Assembly (NCBI GenBank): GCA_003136615.1
Contig: PLFA01000147.1
Location: 3,630 to 12,510 of the forward strand
Length of the DNA stretch: 8,881 nt
Direction: 5' to 3'
Source: Caulobacteraceae bacterium
Lineage (GTDB): Bacteria > Pseudomonadota > Alphaproteobacteria > Caulobacterales > Caulobacteraceae
Of this stretch, positions 1 to 6,429 are shown piece after piece (the first letter of the stretch is position 1; each line of letters begins with the position of its first letter). The position numbers and the translations under genes were made by a program. Below the pieces are notes generated by a model that had not been told where the DNA came from, ran no database searches, and was given only the letters and a program-made list of their open reading frames with translations.

Positions 1-2358
1 GCGTCAATGGCGATCATGGCTGATCTCGACAAAGACACTGTCGACTTCAAGGACAATTACGACGGCAAGGAGAGCGAGCCGGTCGTCCTGCCGTCCCGCA
101 TACCCAATCTGCTGGTCAACGGCGCCAATGGCATCGCCGTGGGCATGGCCACCAATATCCCGCCCCATAACCTGGGTGAGATCATTGACGCCTGCCTGGC
201 CCTGATCGATCGCCCCGATGTCAGCGCCGAGGAGCTCTTGGAGATCGTGCCCGGGCCCGACTTCCCCACCGGCGGGGAAATCATCGGGCGCACCGGCGCG
301 CGCCAGGCTTTGCTGACCGGGCGCGGGTCGGTGATCTGCCGGGGCGTCGCCAGTTTCGAACAGGTCCGCAAGGACCGCGAAGCCATCATCATCTCCGCCA
401 TTCCCTTCCAGGTGAACAAGGCGGCCATGGTGGAGCGGATCGCGGAGCTAGTGCGCGAAAAGCGTATCGAAGGTGTGGCCGATCTGCGCGATGAAAGCGA
501 CCGCACCGGCATGCGCGTGGTGGTGGAGCTACGCCGCGACGCCAGCGCCGAGGTAGTGTTGAACCAACTCCATCGCTTTACGCAGCTACAGAGCTCCTTT
601 CCGGTCAACGCCCTGGCCCTAAACCGGGGGCGCCCTGAGCAGCTGGGCCTGAGGGACATGCTCACCGCCTTCGTGGATTTCCGCGAAGAGGTGGTGGTCC
701 GCCGCATAAAGCACGATCTCGCCAAGGCCCGCGACCGCGCGCACATCCTGGTGGGTTTGGCGATCGCGGTCGTAAACATTGATGAAGTGATTGCGATCAT
801 CCGCTCTTCCAAGGATCCGGCGGAGGCCCGCGAGCGCCTGGTCGGCCGGGACTGGCCGGTGGGCGACATGGCGCCGCTGATTGTTCTGATCGCGGACCCG
901 CGAACACAGATGGTTGGCGAAGACCAGGTTCGGCTCACTGATGAGCAGGCGCGAGCCATTCTCGCCCTGACCCTCTCGCGCCTGACCGGTCTTGGCCGCG
1001 AAGAGATCATGAACGAGGCGCGCGAATTGGCCGCCGCCATCCAGGCCTGGCTCGATTTGCTTGGCTCACGCGATGCGATCATGGCCCTGGTGCGCGAGGA
1101 ACTCGTCGAGGTTCGCGAGGCCTTCGCCGTGCCGCGCCGGACCGCCATCGTCGAGGGCGACGCCGATGTCGAGGACGAGGATCTTATCGCCCGCGAGGAC
1201 ATGGTGATCACGGTCACCCACGGTGGCTATGTGAAGCGCACGCCGCTCGCCACCTATCGGACCCAGCACCGCGGCGGACGGGGCCGTTCGGGCATGTCCA
1301 CCAAGGATGAGGATGCCGTCACCCGGGTCTTTTCCGCCTCCACCCACGCGCCCATGCTGTTCTTCTCGTCCGGCGGCAAAGCCTACAAGCTGAAGGTATG
1401 GCGCCTCCCAATCGGCGGGCCCACCTCGCGCGGCAAGGCCTTCGTCAATCTCTTCCCCATCGAGCCGGGCGAGACAATGACCTCGATCCTCACCCTGCCC
1501 GAGGACGAAGCGACCTGGGATGGGCTGGACGTGATGTTCGCCACCCGATCCGGCGGCGTGCGCCGCAACAAGCTGTCGGACTTCGTGCAGATCAATCGCA
1601 ACGGCAAGATCGCCATGAAGCTTGATGTGGAGGGCTTCCCCGGCGGGGACGCCATCGTGGGGGTGAGCCTCTGTAGCGCGGCAGATGATGTCCTGCTTTC
1701 CACCTCTCTCGGCCGCTGTATCCGCTTCCCCGTGACTGACGTCCGGGTCTTTGCGGGCCGGGACTCCACGGGCGTGCGGGGCGTTCGTCTGGCCGAAGGC
1801 GACAGCGTGATCTCCATGGCCATCCTGCGGGGCGTCGAGGCGACGCCAGCCGAGCGCGCCGCCTATCTCAAGCACGCCACCGCCATGCGCATGGCGGCCA
1901 GCGGCGAGGGCGAGGAGGCCGCGGTTCCCGAGGCGCCCGCCGATGATGAAGAGGACCTGGCGGAGGGCGCGGTGTCGCTCTCGGTGGAGCGCATCGCGGA
2001 ACTGGGCGGGGCGGAGCAGTTCATCCTGACCATCTCGTCCGAGGGCTTTGGCAAGCGCACATCGGCCTATGACTATCGCCGCACGGGCCGGGGCGGTCAG
2101 GGCCTGATTGGCCACGATCTCTCCAAGCGCGGCGGCCGGCTCGTGGCGTCCTTCCCCGTGGAAGATCCAGATGAGATCCTGCTCGTCACCGATCAGGGTC
2201 AGTTGATCCGCGTCCCCGTCAGCCAGATCCGCACCGCGGGACGCAACACCCAAGGCGTCACCATTTTCCGCACCGCCGAGAATGAACATGTGGTTTCCGT
2301 CGAGCGCCTCGAAGGCGCGGCCGACGACGGCGATAGCGAAGGCGAGGATCCGCAGTGA
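1..2358 (+). CDS. gyrA: DNA gyrase subunit A, 5' end missing
   Basis: GyrA forms the A2B2 gyrase with GyrB, cuts and rejoins DNA, and introduces negative supercoils in the cytoplasm. The reading frame is open from base 1. The first visible residues align about eight residues after the catalytic tyrosine (E. coli Tyr122), so that tyrosine and the quinolone-resistance region lie outside the window. The tower and coiled-coil part runs to about base 1190. The C-terminal beta-pinwheel then begins and contains the GyrA-box, read as Q-H-R-G-G-R-G at 1264-1284, which marks gyrase rather than topoisomerase IV ParC. Compared with E. coli there are about 60 extra residues between blades (about 1831-2010, very acidic near 1900-1965), and a degenerate box-like T-G-R-G-G-Q-G at 2083-2103. 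The tail is acidic. The stop at 2356-2358 overlaps the coaD start. The call is secure; 785 codons are visible. Confidence 0.97.
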   Translation, partial: ASMAIMADLDKDTVDFKDNYDGKESEPVVLPSRIPNLLVNGANGIAVGMATNIPPHNLGEIIDACLALIDRPDVSAEELLEIVPGPDFPTGGEIIGRTGARQALLTGRGSVICRGVASFEQVRKDREAIIISAIPFQVNKAAMVERIAELVREKRIEGVADLRDESDRTGMRVVVELRRDASAEVVLNQLHRFTQLQSSFPVNALALNRGRPEQLGLRDMLTAFVDFREEVVVRRIKHDLAKARDRAHILVGLAIAVVNIDEVIAIIRSSKDPAEARERLVGRDWPVGDMAPLIVLIADPRTQMVGEDQVRLTDEQARAILALTLSRLTGLGREEIMNEARELAAAIQAWLDLLGSRDAIMALVREELVEVREAFAVPRRTAIVEGDADVEDEDLIAREDMVITVTHGGYVKRTPLATYRTQHRGGRGRSGMSTKDEDAVTRVFSASTHAPMLFFSSGGKAYKLKVWRLPIGGPTSRGKAFVNLFPIEPGETMTSILTLPEDEATWDGLDVMFATRSGGVRRNKLSDFVQINRNGKIAMKLDVEGFPGGDAIVGVSLCSAADDVLLSTSLGRCIRFPVTDVRVFAGRDSTGVRGVRLAEGDSVISMAILRGVEATPAERAAYLKHATAMRMAASGEGEEAAVPEAPADDEEDLAEGAVSLSVERIAELGGAEQFILTISSEGFGKRTSAYDYRRTGRGGQGLIGHDLSKRGGRLVASFPVEDPDEILLVTDQGQLIRVPVSQIRTAGRNTQGVTIFRTAENEHVVSVERLEGAADDGDSEGEDPQ

Positions 2359-2846
2359 GGCGGACGGGCCTTTACCCTGGCACCTTCGATCCCGTTCACA
2401 ATGGGCATCTCGATCTGATCCGCCGGGCCTGCAAATTGGTTGATCTGCTGGTGATCGGCGTCGCCGTGAACAGCGGCAAGGGTCCGATGTTCACCCTGGA
2501 GGAGCGGGTGGCCATGCTGGAGCACGAAACCGCCGCGCTGGAGGGCGCCACTATTCGTGTCCTCCCTTATACCGGCCTCACCCTGAACGCGGCGCGCGAA
2601 GTGGGGGCGAATGTGCTTGTGAGGGGGCTTCGCGCCGTGGGCGATTTCGAGGTCGAGTTCCAGATGACCGCCATGAACCAGCAGCTTGATCGCAATATCG
2701 AGACCGTTTTTCTCATGGCCGATCCGCGCCATCAGGCCGTCGCCTCGCGGCTCGTCAAGGAAATCGCCAGTCTCGGCGGGGATGTGACGCCGTTTGTCAG
2801 CCCGTGGGTGAATGCGCGCCTTCTCGAAAAAGCGTCGCAAACCTAA
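2355..2846 (+). CDS. coaD: Pantetheine-phosphate adenylyltransferase (PPAT)
   Basis: This enzyme transfers AMP from ATP to 4'-phosphopantetheine, giving dephospho-CoA, the penultimate step of coenzyme A synthesis in the cytoplasm. The 163-residue protein is full length for the family. The N-terminal nucleotidyltransferase motif YPGTFDPVHNGH holds Thr10 and His18, the equivalents of the E. coli active-site residues. Lys42 and the VRGLR motif (Arg90, Arg93) match the phosphopantetheine and ATP-binding positions. The C-terminal ASRLVKE replaces the ISS-x-x-KE type motif. The start is a GTG that shares four bases with the gyrA stop (GTGA). A GAGGA ribosome binding site lies at 2344-2348 inside gyrA, six bases upstream, so translation is probably coupled to gyrA. 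No in-frame start further upstream is needed, because the motif begins at residue 7. Confidence 0.96.
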   Translation: MRRTGLYPGTFDPVHNGHLDLIRRACKLVDLLVIGVAVNSGKGPMFTLEERVAMLEHETAALEGATIRVLPYTGLTLNAAREVGANVLVRGLRAVGDFEVEFQMTAMNQQLDRNIETVFLMADPRHQAVASRLVKEIASLGGDVTPFVSPWVNARLLEKASQT

Positions 2847-2890
2847 GGCATGGAAATCAGCTTGGCTTGCCGGGCCGCCATGCGCGGGGT

Positions 2891-2896
2891 AGGGGG
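2891..2896 (+). promoter_or_regulatory. Ribosome binding site that decides the exported cyclophilin start
   Basis: AGGGGG lies four bases before the ATG at 2901. The in-frame ATGs at 2850 and 2880 have no comparably placed purine run; TAAGG sits only one base before 2850. Starting at 2901 also puts a proper signal peptide at the very N-terminus. Confidence 0.55.
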
Positions 2897-2900
2897 CGCC

Positions 2901-3782
2901 ATGCCCCTGCGTGTTATGTTTTGCCTCGCCTTCTACGCCGCCGTCGCGGCGGGTGGCGCGGAGGCCGCCAAGCCCCCGATCAGCGACCTGACCAAGGTTC
3001 CCATCCCGACCGGCCCCGAACCCGGGCCCGGCGACTGGCGGCAGGTTGACCCTAGTAACGTGATGGTGATCGACACCAATAAGGGCCGTATCCTCGTGGA
3101 ATTGCAGCCTCTGGCGGCGCCCGCGACGGTTGAGCGGCTCAAGACTCTGACCCGAAAGGGCTTCTATGACGGCCTGTCGTTCTTCCGCGTGATCGACGAT
3201 TTCATGGATCAGACCGGCGATCCCGCCAATACCGGCACGGGCGGCTCGACCCTCCCCAATCTGGCCCCTGAGTTCTATTTCCGCCGCGGCGCGGACACGC
3301 CATTTACCCTGGTGACCCGTGGGGAGGGCCGGGAAGCAGGTTTTGTGGGCAGCCTGCCGGTGACCAGCCAGCCTCTGCAATTGGCGACCTTCACCGCTGA
3401 CGGGAAGGTTCAGGCCCACGGCGATTTCTGCCCAGGCGTCGGGGGCGTCGCCCGTGCGGCGGCTCCGGACAGCGGCAATAGCCAGTTCTTCCTGATGCGC
3501 GGAACGGGCGCGGCTCTGAACGAGACCTACACCGCCTTTGGCCGCGTGATCGCCGGAGAGGATGTCGTCAAGTCCATCAAGCTCGGCGAGCCGCCGACGG
3601 CCCCCATGGATAAGATGCTCACCGTTCGCGTTCTGGCCGATCTCCCGGCCGCCAGCCGCCCAAAGGTGCGTGTGATGGATACCGCCAGCCCCTGGTTCGT
3701 CGGAGCCGTCACCCGCGCCCAGGCGGACAGGGGGACCGAATTTACCATCTGCGATGTGCCCCTTCCTTCAGAGGTTAAATAG
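2901..3782 (+). CDS. Exported cyclophilin-type peptidyl-prolyl isomerase with an insertion
   Basis: This is predicted to catalyse cis-trans isomerisation of proline peptide bonds in the periplasm. With the start at 2901 it has 293 residues. Residues 1-22 form a signal peptide (Arg4, a hydrophobic stretch, then an A-E-A cleavage site). A proline-rich linker follows, then the cyclophilin fold. Arg96, Phe101, Met102 and Gln104 correspond to human CypA Arg55, Phe60, Met61 and Gln63, and N-S-Q-F-F is at 193-197. The CypA Trp121 and His126 positions appear to be Ala and Tyr; the Tyr is common in bacterial members. Between Gln104 and Asn193 there are about 46 more residues than in the neighbouring cyclophilin, and the protein ends with an extra segment of about 40 residues. 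The mature part has only two cysteines, Cys177 and Cys284. An in-frame ATG at 2850 would add 17 residues. Catalytic activity is likely; substrates are unknown. Confidence 0.88.
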   Translation: MPLRVMFCLAFYAAVAAGGAEAAKPPISDLTKVPIPTGPEPGPGDWRQVDPSNVMVIDTNKGRILVELQPLAAPATVERLKTLTRKGFYDGLSFFRVIDDFMDQTGDPANTGTGGSTLPNLAPEFYFRRGADTPFTLVTRGEGREAGFVGSLPVTSQPLQLATFTADGKVQAHGDFCPGVGGVARAAAPDSGNSQFFLMRGTGAALNETYTAFGRVIAGEDVVKSIKLGEPPTAPMDKMLTVRVLADLPAASRPKVRVMDTASPWFVGAVTRAQADRGTEFTICDVPLPSEVK

Positions 3783-3789
3783 AGCCCCC

Positions 3790-4239
3790 ATGAGCGACCC
3801 CACCCTGATCATGACGCTGGACAGCGGTCCGGTGACCATCCGCCTCAGGCCCGATCTGGCGCCCGACCACGTGGCCCGGATCACCGAACTGGCCAATGAG
3901 GGCTTTTATGATGGCGTGGTGTTTCACCGCGTGATCGCGGGCTTCATGGCCCAAGGGGGCGACCCCACGGGCACAGGCGGCGGCGGATCGAGCAAGCCGA
4001 ACCTGAAAGCGGAATTCTCCAGCGCCCCCCACCGGCGCGGCGCCTGCTCCATGGCGCGAACGTCCAATCCGAACTCGGCCAACAGCCAGTTCTTCATCTG
4101 CCTCGCCGACTCCAACTTCCTGGACAATCAGTACACAGTCTGGGGCGAGGTGACCGACGGGATGGAGCATGTGGATGCGCTTCCCAAGGGCGAGCCGCCT
4201 CGCGCGCCAGGGAAGATCGTCTCGATGCGGGTGGGCTGA
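3790..4239 (+). CDS. Cytoplasmic cyclophilin-type peptidyl-prolyl isomerase
   Basis: This is a minimal bacterial cyclophilin of 149 residues with no signal peptide, so a cytoplasmic prolyl isomerase or folding helper. The active-site string around FHRVIAGFMAQGGDP gives Arg47, Phe52, Met53 and Gln55, matching CypA Arg55, Phe60, Met61 and Gln63, and N-S-Q-F-F is at 98-102. The CypA Trp121 position is Phe110 and His126 is Tyr115, a common pattern in bacterial, cyclosporin-insensitive cyclophilins. It starts seven bases after the stop of the exported cyclophilin and has only a weak ribosome binding site, so translational coupling is likely. An in-frame ATG at 3754 exists but lies inside the upstream gene. 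The two cyclophilins share the core motif and probably arose by an old duplication. The gene could be named ppiB-like, but I do not assign a symbol. Confidence 0.93.
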   Translation: MSDPTLIMTLDSGPVTIRLRPDLAPDHVARITELANEGFYDGVVFHRVIAGFMAQGGDPTGTGGGGSSKPNLKAEFSSAPHRRGACSMARTSNPNSANSQFFICLADSNFLDNQYTVWGEVTDGMEHVDALPKGEPPRAPGKIVSMRVG

Positions 4240-4241
4240 GG

Positions 4242-4274
4242 GCGCCGCGCCCTGCAAATGCGCAGGGTCGGCGC
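4242..4274 (+). terminator. Terminator-like hairpin after the cyclophilin pair
   Basis: Two six-base arms pair in series. GCGCCG (4242-4247) pairs with CGGCGC (4269-4274), and CCCTGC (4250-4255) pairs with GCAGGG (4262-4267). A small internal loop (CG against T) separates them and the hairpin loop is AAATGC. It begins three bases after the cyclophilin stop. Only a short TTCT follows instead of a U-run, so it may be a weak terminator, an mRNA 3'-end stabiliser or a partial read-through element. A second, smaller stem (GGCG 4279-4282 with CGCC 4289-4292) follows directly. Confidence 0.5.
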
Positions 4275-4314
4275 TTCTGGCGTTAAGGCGCCGATGAAGT
4301 CTGGCTTAGCCCGT

Positions 4315-4342
4315 TTGAAAGGCGCATCCCTCGCTTAGAAAT
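4315..4342 (+). promoter_or_regulatory. Weak candidate promoter for the flavoenzyme/cytochrome pair
   Basis: TTGAAAG (4315-4321) and GCTTAGAA (4333-4340) are spaced 11 bases apart. This partly fits the Caulobacter housekeeping consensus TTGACGS-N10-14-GCTANAWC as I recall it. Read as a conventional promoter, the -10 would be AGAAAT at 4337-4342 with a 16-base spacer. The position, after a terminator-like hairpin and about 25 bases before the start codon, supports it. The motif match alone is weak. Confidence 0.3.
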
Positions 4343-4355
4343 TCGAGGTCGCGAA

Positions 4356-4360
4356 AAGGA
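4356..4360 (+). promoter_or_regulatory. Ribosome binding site that decides the flavoenzyme start
   Basis: AAGGA lies seven bases before the GTG at 4368, with a second GTG directly after at 4371. The later ATG at 4410, which would start right at the twin-arginine motif, has no equally good site, so the GTG start is preferred. Confidence 0.6.
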
Positions 4361-4367
4361 AATTGGC

Positions 4368-5981
4368 GTGGTGAGTGACCAGAGTCCAGGGGGCCGTGGT
4401 TCGGGCCCGATGAGCCGCCGAGACCTCCTCACGCTGATCGGCACGGTGGCGGGCAGCGCGGTGATGTATGAGGCCATGAGCTCCATGGCCCTGGCCGGGG
4501 AGTCCGGCTACACCGGACCAATCAAGCTGACCGGAGATCCGAAGGGCGCCTCGGTGCTGATCCTGGGCGCGGGCATGGCCGGGATGTGCGCGGCCTATGA
4601 GCTGCGCAAGGCCGGCTACAAGGTTCAGATCCTGGAATATAACGACCGGGCGGGCGGCCGGAACTGGTCCCTCTATGGCGGTGACACCTACACTGAACTT
4701 GGCGGCGCGGTTCAGAAGGTCGGCTTCGATAAGGGGCTCTATCTCAATCCCGGCCCCTGGCGTCTGCCGCACCATCACTATGCGGTCCTCCATTACTGCA
4801 AGCTGCTCGGTGTGGCGCTAGAGCCTTTCGTCCAGGTCAACTACGCGGCGCTGCTGCAATCCGATAAGGCGTTCGGCGGCAAGCCCAAGCCCTACCGAGA
4901 AGTTCAGGCCGACTTCAATGGCTATGTAGCCGAGCTTCTCGCGAAGTGCACACAGCAGGGCAAGCTGGACGAGGCGGTGACCAAGGAGGATCGCGAGGTT
5001 CTTATGGGCGCGATGCGCGAATGGGGCGCGCTCGACAAGAACTACGAATACAAGAAGGGTCTGCTGACCAGCGACCGGCGCGGCTATGTCTCGGACCCTG
5101 GCGGCGGCCTGACCTCGGTCCCCACCCCGTCCGAGCCAATCGCCATGACCGAACTGCTCCAGTCGGGCCTATGGGCGGCCATCGCCGCCGGTCACGGCTA
5201 TGAGTTCCAGAACATGATCTTCCAGCCCAAGGGTGGCATGGGGATGATCGGCAAGGCCTTCGGCAAGGAACTCGATGGGGTTATCACCTATGACGCCAAG
5301 GTCATAGATATCCACCAGACTGATAACGGCGTGACGGCTACCTATGTGAATTCGAAGACCGGCGGCCCGCCCAAGACCGCCAGCGCCGACTGGTGCGTCT
5401 GCACCATCCCCGCTTCGGTGCTCAGCCAGATCCCGATGAATGTCGGCAATCCGATGCAGAACGCCATCGACGCCCTCTATTACGACGCCTCGATCAAGGT
5501 CGGCCTGCAATTCAAGCGCCGCTTCTGGGAGCAGGACAACGCCATCTATGGCGGCATCAGCTTCACCGATCAGCCCAACAGCATGATTGGCTATCCCAGC
5601 ACCGACTATTTCAGCGACGGCAAGGGCGTGCTTCTGGGCGCCTACACCTTCGGCCCCAACGCCTTCCTCTATGCCGCCATGAGCCCCGAGGAGCGGGTCG
5701 CCAAGACTGTGGAATACGGCGCCAAGCTCCATCCGCAATACAAGGAGGAGTTCGACAACGGTGTCGCCGTGGCCTGGCACCGGGTGCCCTGGACTCTGGG
5801 CTGCGCCGGCCATTGGACGGAGGAGCTGCGCGCCCAGCACTATGACGACCTGTGCGCCATCGATGGCCGTATCGTCCTGGCCGGGGAGCACGCCTCGCGC
5901 ATTCCGGCCTGGCAGGAGGGAGCCCTCCTCTCCAGCCTGGACGCCATCCGACGTCTCCATCAACGCGTCATGACGGCCTAG
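4368..5981 (+). CDS. Tat-exported FAD-dependent amine/L-amino-acid oxidase-like enzyme
   Basis: This flavoenzyme of the amine oxidase superfamily is predicted to oxidise an amine or L-amino acid in the periplasm. The 537 residues start with a twin-arginine signal (Arg17-Arg18 in SRRDLL, a hydrophobic stretch, and cleavage after A-L-A at 41-43), consistent with export of a folded FAD protein. The dinucleotide-binding GAGMAG is at 67-72, followed by the E-x-x-x-R-x-GGR type motif. The C-terminal FAD motif AGEH is at 505-508. Segments resemble snake-venom L-amino acid oxidase: GPWRLP with Arg132 (their Arg90), Lys377 before FW (their Lys326), Tyr426 (their Tyr372) and Trp515 (their Trp465). Arg90 and Tyr372 bind the substrate carboxylate, so an amino-acid substrate is plausible. 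The cytochrome c gene starts nine bases after its stop, which suggests cytochrome as electron acceptor. The substrate is unknown, and an amine such as a polyamine remains possible. Confidence 0.88.
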   Translation: MVSDQSPGGRGSGPMSRRDLLTLIGTVAGSAVMYEAMSSMALAGESGYTGPIKLTGDPKGASVLILGAGMAGMCAAYELRKAGYKVQILEYNDRAGGRNWSLYGGDTYTELGGAVQKVGFDKGLYLNPGPWRLPHHHYAVLHYCKLLGVALEPFVQVNYAALLQSDKAFGGKPKPYREVQADFNGYVAELLAKCTQQGKLDEAVTKEDREVLMGAMREWGALDKNYEYKKGLLTSDRRGYVSDPGGGLTSVPTPSEPIAMTELLQSGLWAAIAAGHGYEFQNMIFQPKGGMGMIGKAFGKELDGVITYDAKVIDIHQTDNGVTATYVNSKTGGPPKTASADWCVCTIPASVLSQIPMNVGNPMQNAIDALYYDASIKVGLQFKRRFWEQDNAIYGGISFTDQPNSMIGYPSTDYFSDGKGVLLGAYTFGPNAFLYAAMSPEERVAKTVEYGAKLHPQYKEEFDNGVAVAWHRVPWTLGCAGHWTEELRAQHYDDLCAIDGRIVLAGEHASRIPAWQEGALLSSLDAIRRLHQRVMTA

Positions 5982-5990
5982 GGAGCGCCC

Positions 5991-6386
5991 ATGTCGAGCT
6001 TCAGAACCTTAGGTCTTGGCCTTGCTCTCGCCCTCGGCGCCGGCGCCGGCGCGCGAGCGCAGGAAATCTATTCCGGCCACTATCCCCAGCAGACGGGGGA
6101 GGCGATCTATCAGGGCATCTGTCAGGGTTGCCACATGCCAGGCGCCCTGGGCGCGGTGGGAGCGGGCGGCTATCCAGCCCTGGCCCACAATCCGCATCTT
6201 TCGTCCGGCGAGTACCCGGCCCTTGTGATCCTGAACGGTCGTAAGGCCATGCCCAATTTCGGCAGCTCTTTCAGCGACGAACAGATCGCCGCGGTGGTTA
6301 ATTATGTGCGGGTGAACTTCGGTAACCACTATCCAAGGCCCATCACTCCCGCCGAAGTCGCGGCCCTGCGGGCGTCGACGAAATAG
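5991..6386 (+). CDS. Small periplasmic class I cytochrome c
   Basis: This is a mono-haem electron carrier of 131 residues. Residues 1-23 form a Sec signal peptide (Arg5, an Ala/Gly/Leu-rich core, A-R-A cleavage before Q-E). The haem attachment motif C-Q-G-C-H is at 44-48 (6120-6134). Met87 in the K-A-M-P-N-F segment is the likely sixth haem ligand, and the final helix follows (S-D-E-Q-I-A-A-V-V-N-Y-V-R). The mature protein is about 108 residues, typical for class I cytochrome c. The ribosome binding site AGGGAG (5980-5985) overlaps the stop codon of the flavoenzyme and sits five bases before ATG, so the two genes are tightly co-expressed. The likely role is to take electrons from the flavoenzyme and pass them to the respiratory chain. 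The haem protein call is firm; the partnership is inferred from gene order. Confidence 0.93.
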   Translation: MSSFRTLGLGLALALGAGAGARAQEIYSGHYPQQTGEAIYQGICQGCHMPGALGAVGAGGYPALAHNPHLSSGEYPALVILNGRKAMPNFGSSFSDEQIAAVVNYVRVNFGNHYPRPITPAEVAALRASTK

Positions 6387-6402
6387 CCGTAGCGTCGCAC
6401 GC

Positions 6403-6413
6403 CGCCCCTTGGC
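6403..6413 (+). repeat. 11-base direct repeat, copy 1
   Basis: CGCCCCTTGGC occurs here just before the L,D-transpeptidase-like gene and again at 6953-6963 just after it. This copy lies within a small stem (CCGCC 6402-6406 with GGCGG 6411-6415) that touches the ribosome binding site of the gene. Chance in GC-rich DNA is possible. Confidence 0.4.
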
Positions 6414-6420
6414 GGAAGGG
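6414..6420 (+). promoter_or_regulatory. Ribosome binding site that decides the L,D-transpeptidase start
   Basis: GGAAGGG lies nine bases before the GTG at 6430. A TTG at 6409 opens the frame earlier but lies upstream of this site and has no site of its own, so GTG 6430 is preferred. Confidence 0.55.
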
Positions 6421-6429
6421 ATACATGCC

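Noticed and set aside
2850..2900. Upstream ATGs at 2850 and 2880 as the start of the exported cyclophilin.
   Set aside because: No well-placed ribosome binding site, and they would put 7-17 polar residues before the signal peptide that begins cleanly at 2901.
57..3419. Long open frames on the - strand across gyrA, coaD and the exported cyclophilin (57-1217, 1066-2289, 2199-3419).
   Set aside because: They are antisense to clear conserved genes, are low in recognisable motifs, and are expected in GC-rich coding DNA where stop codons are rare in certain shadow frames.
3754..3789. ATG at 3754 as the start of the cytoplasmic cyclophilin.
   Set aside because: It lies inside the upstream gene and adds residues absent from the family; ATG 3790 begins right before the conserved fold.
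4301..4320. A TGGC ... TTGA pattern resembling a sigma-54 promoter before the flavoenzyme.
   Set aside because: The GG and G-A dinucleotides are not at the required ten-base spacing, and the -12 GC is absent.
6402..6415. Small hairpin CCGCC / GGCGG after the cytochrome c gene as a terminator.
   Set aside because: The stem is only five pairs and AAGGG rather than a U-run follows; it overlaps the next gene's ribosome binding site.
6409..6429. TTG at 6409 as the start of the L,D-transpeptidase-like gene.
   Set aside because: It lies upstream of the GGAAGGG site that serves GTG 6430 and has no ribosome binding site of its own.
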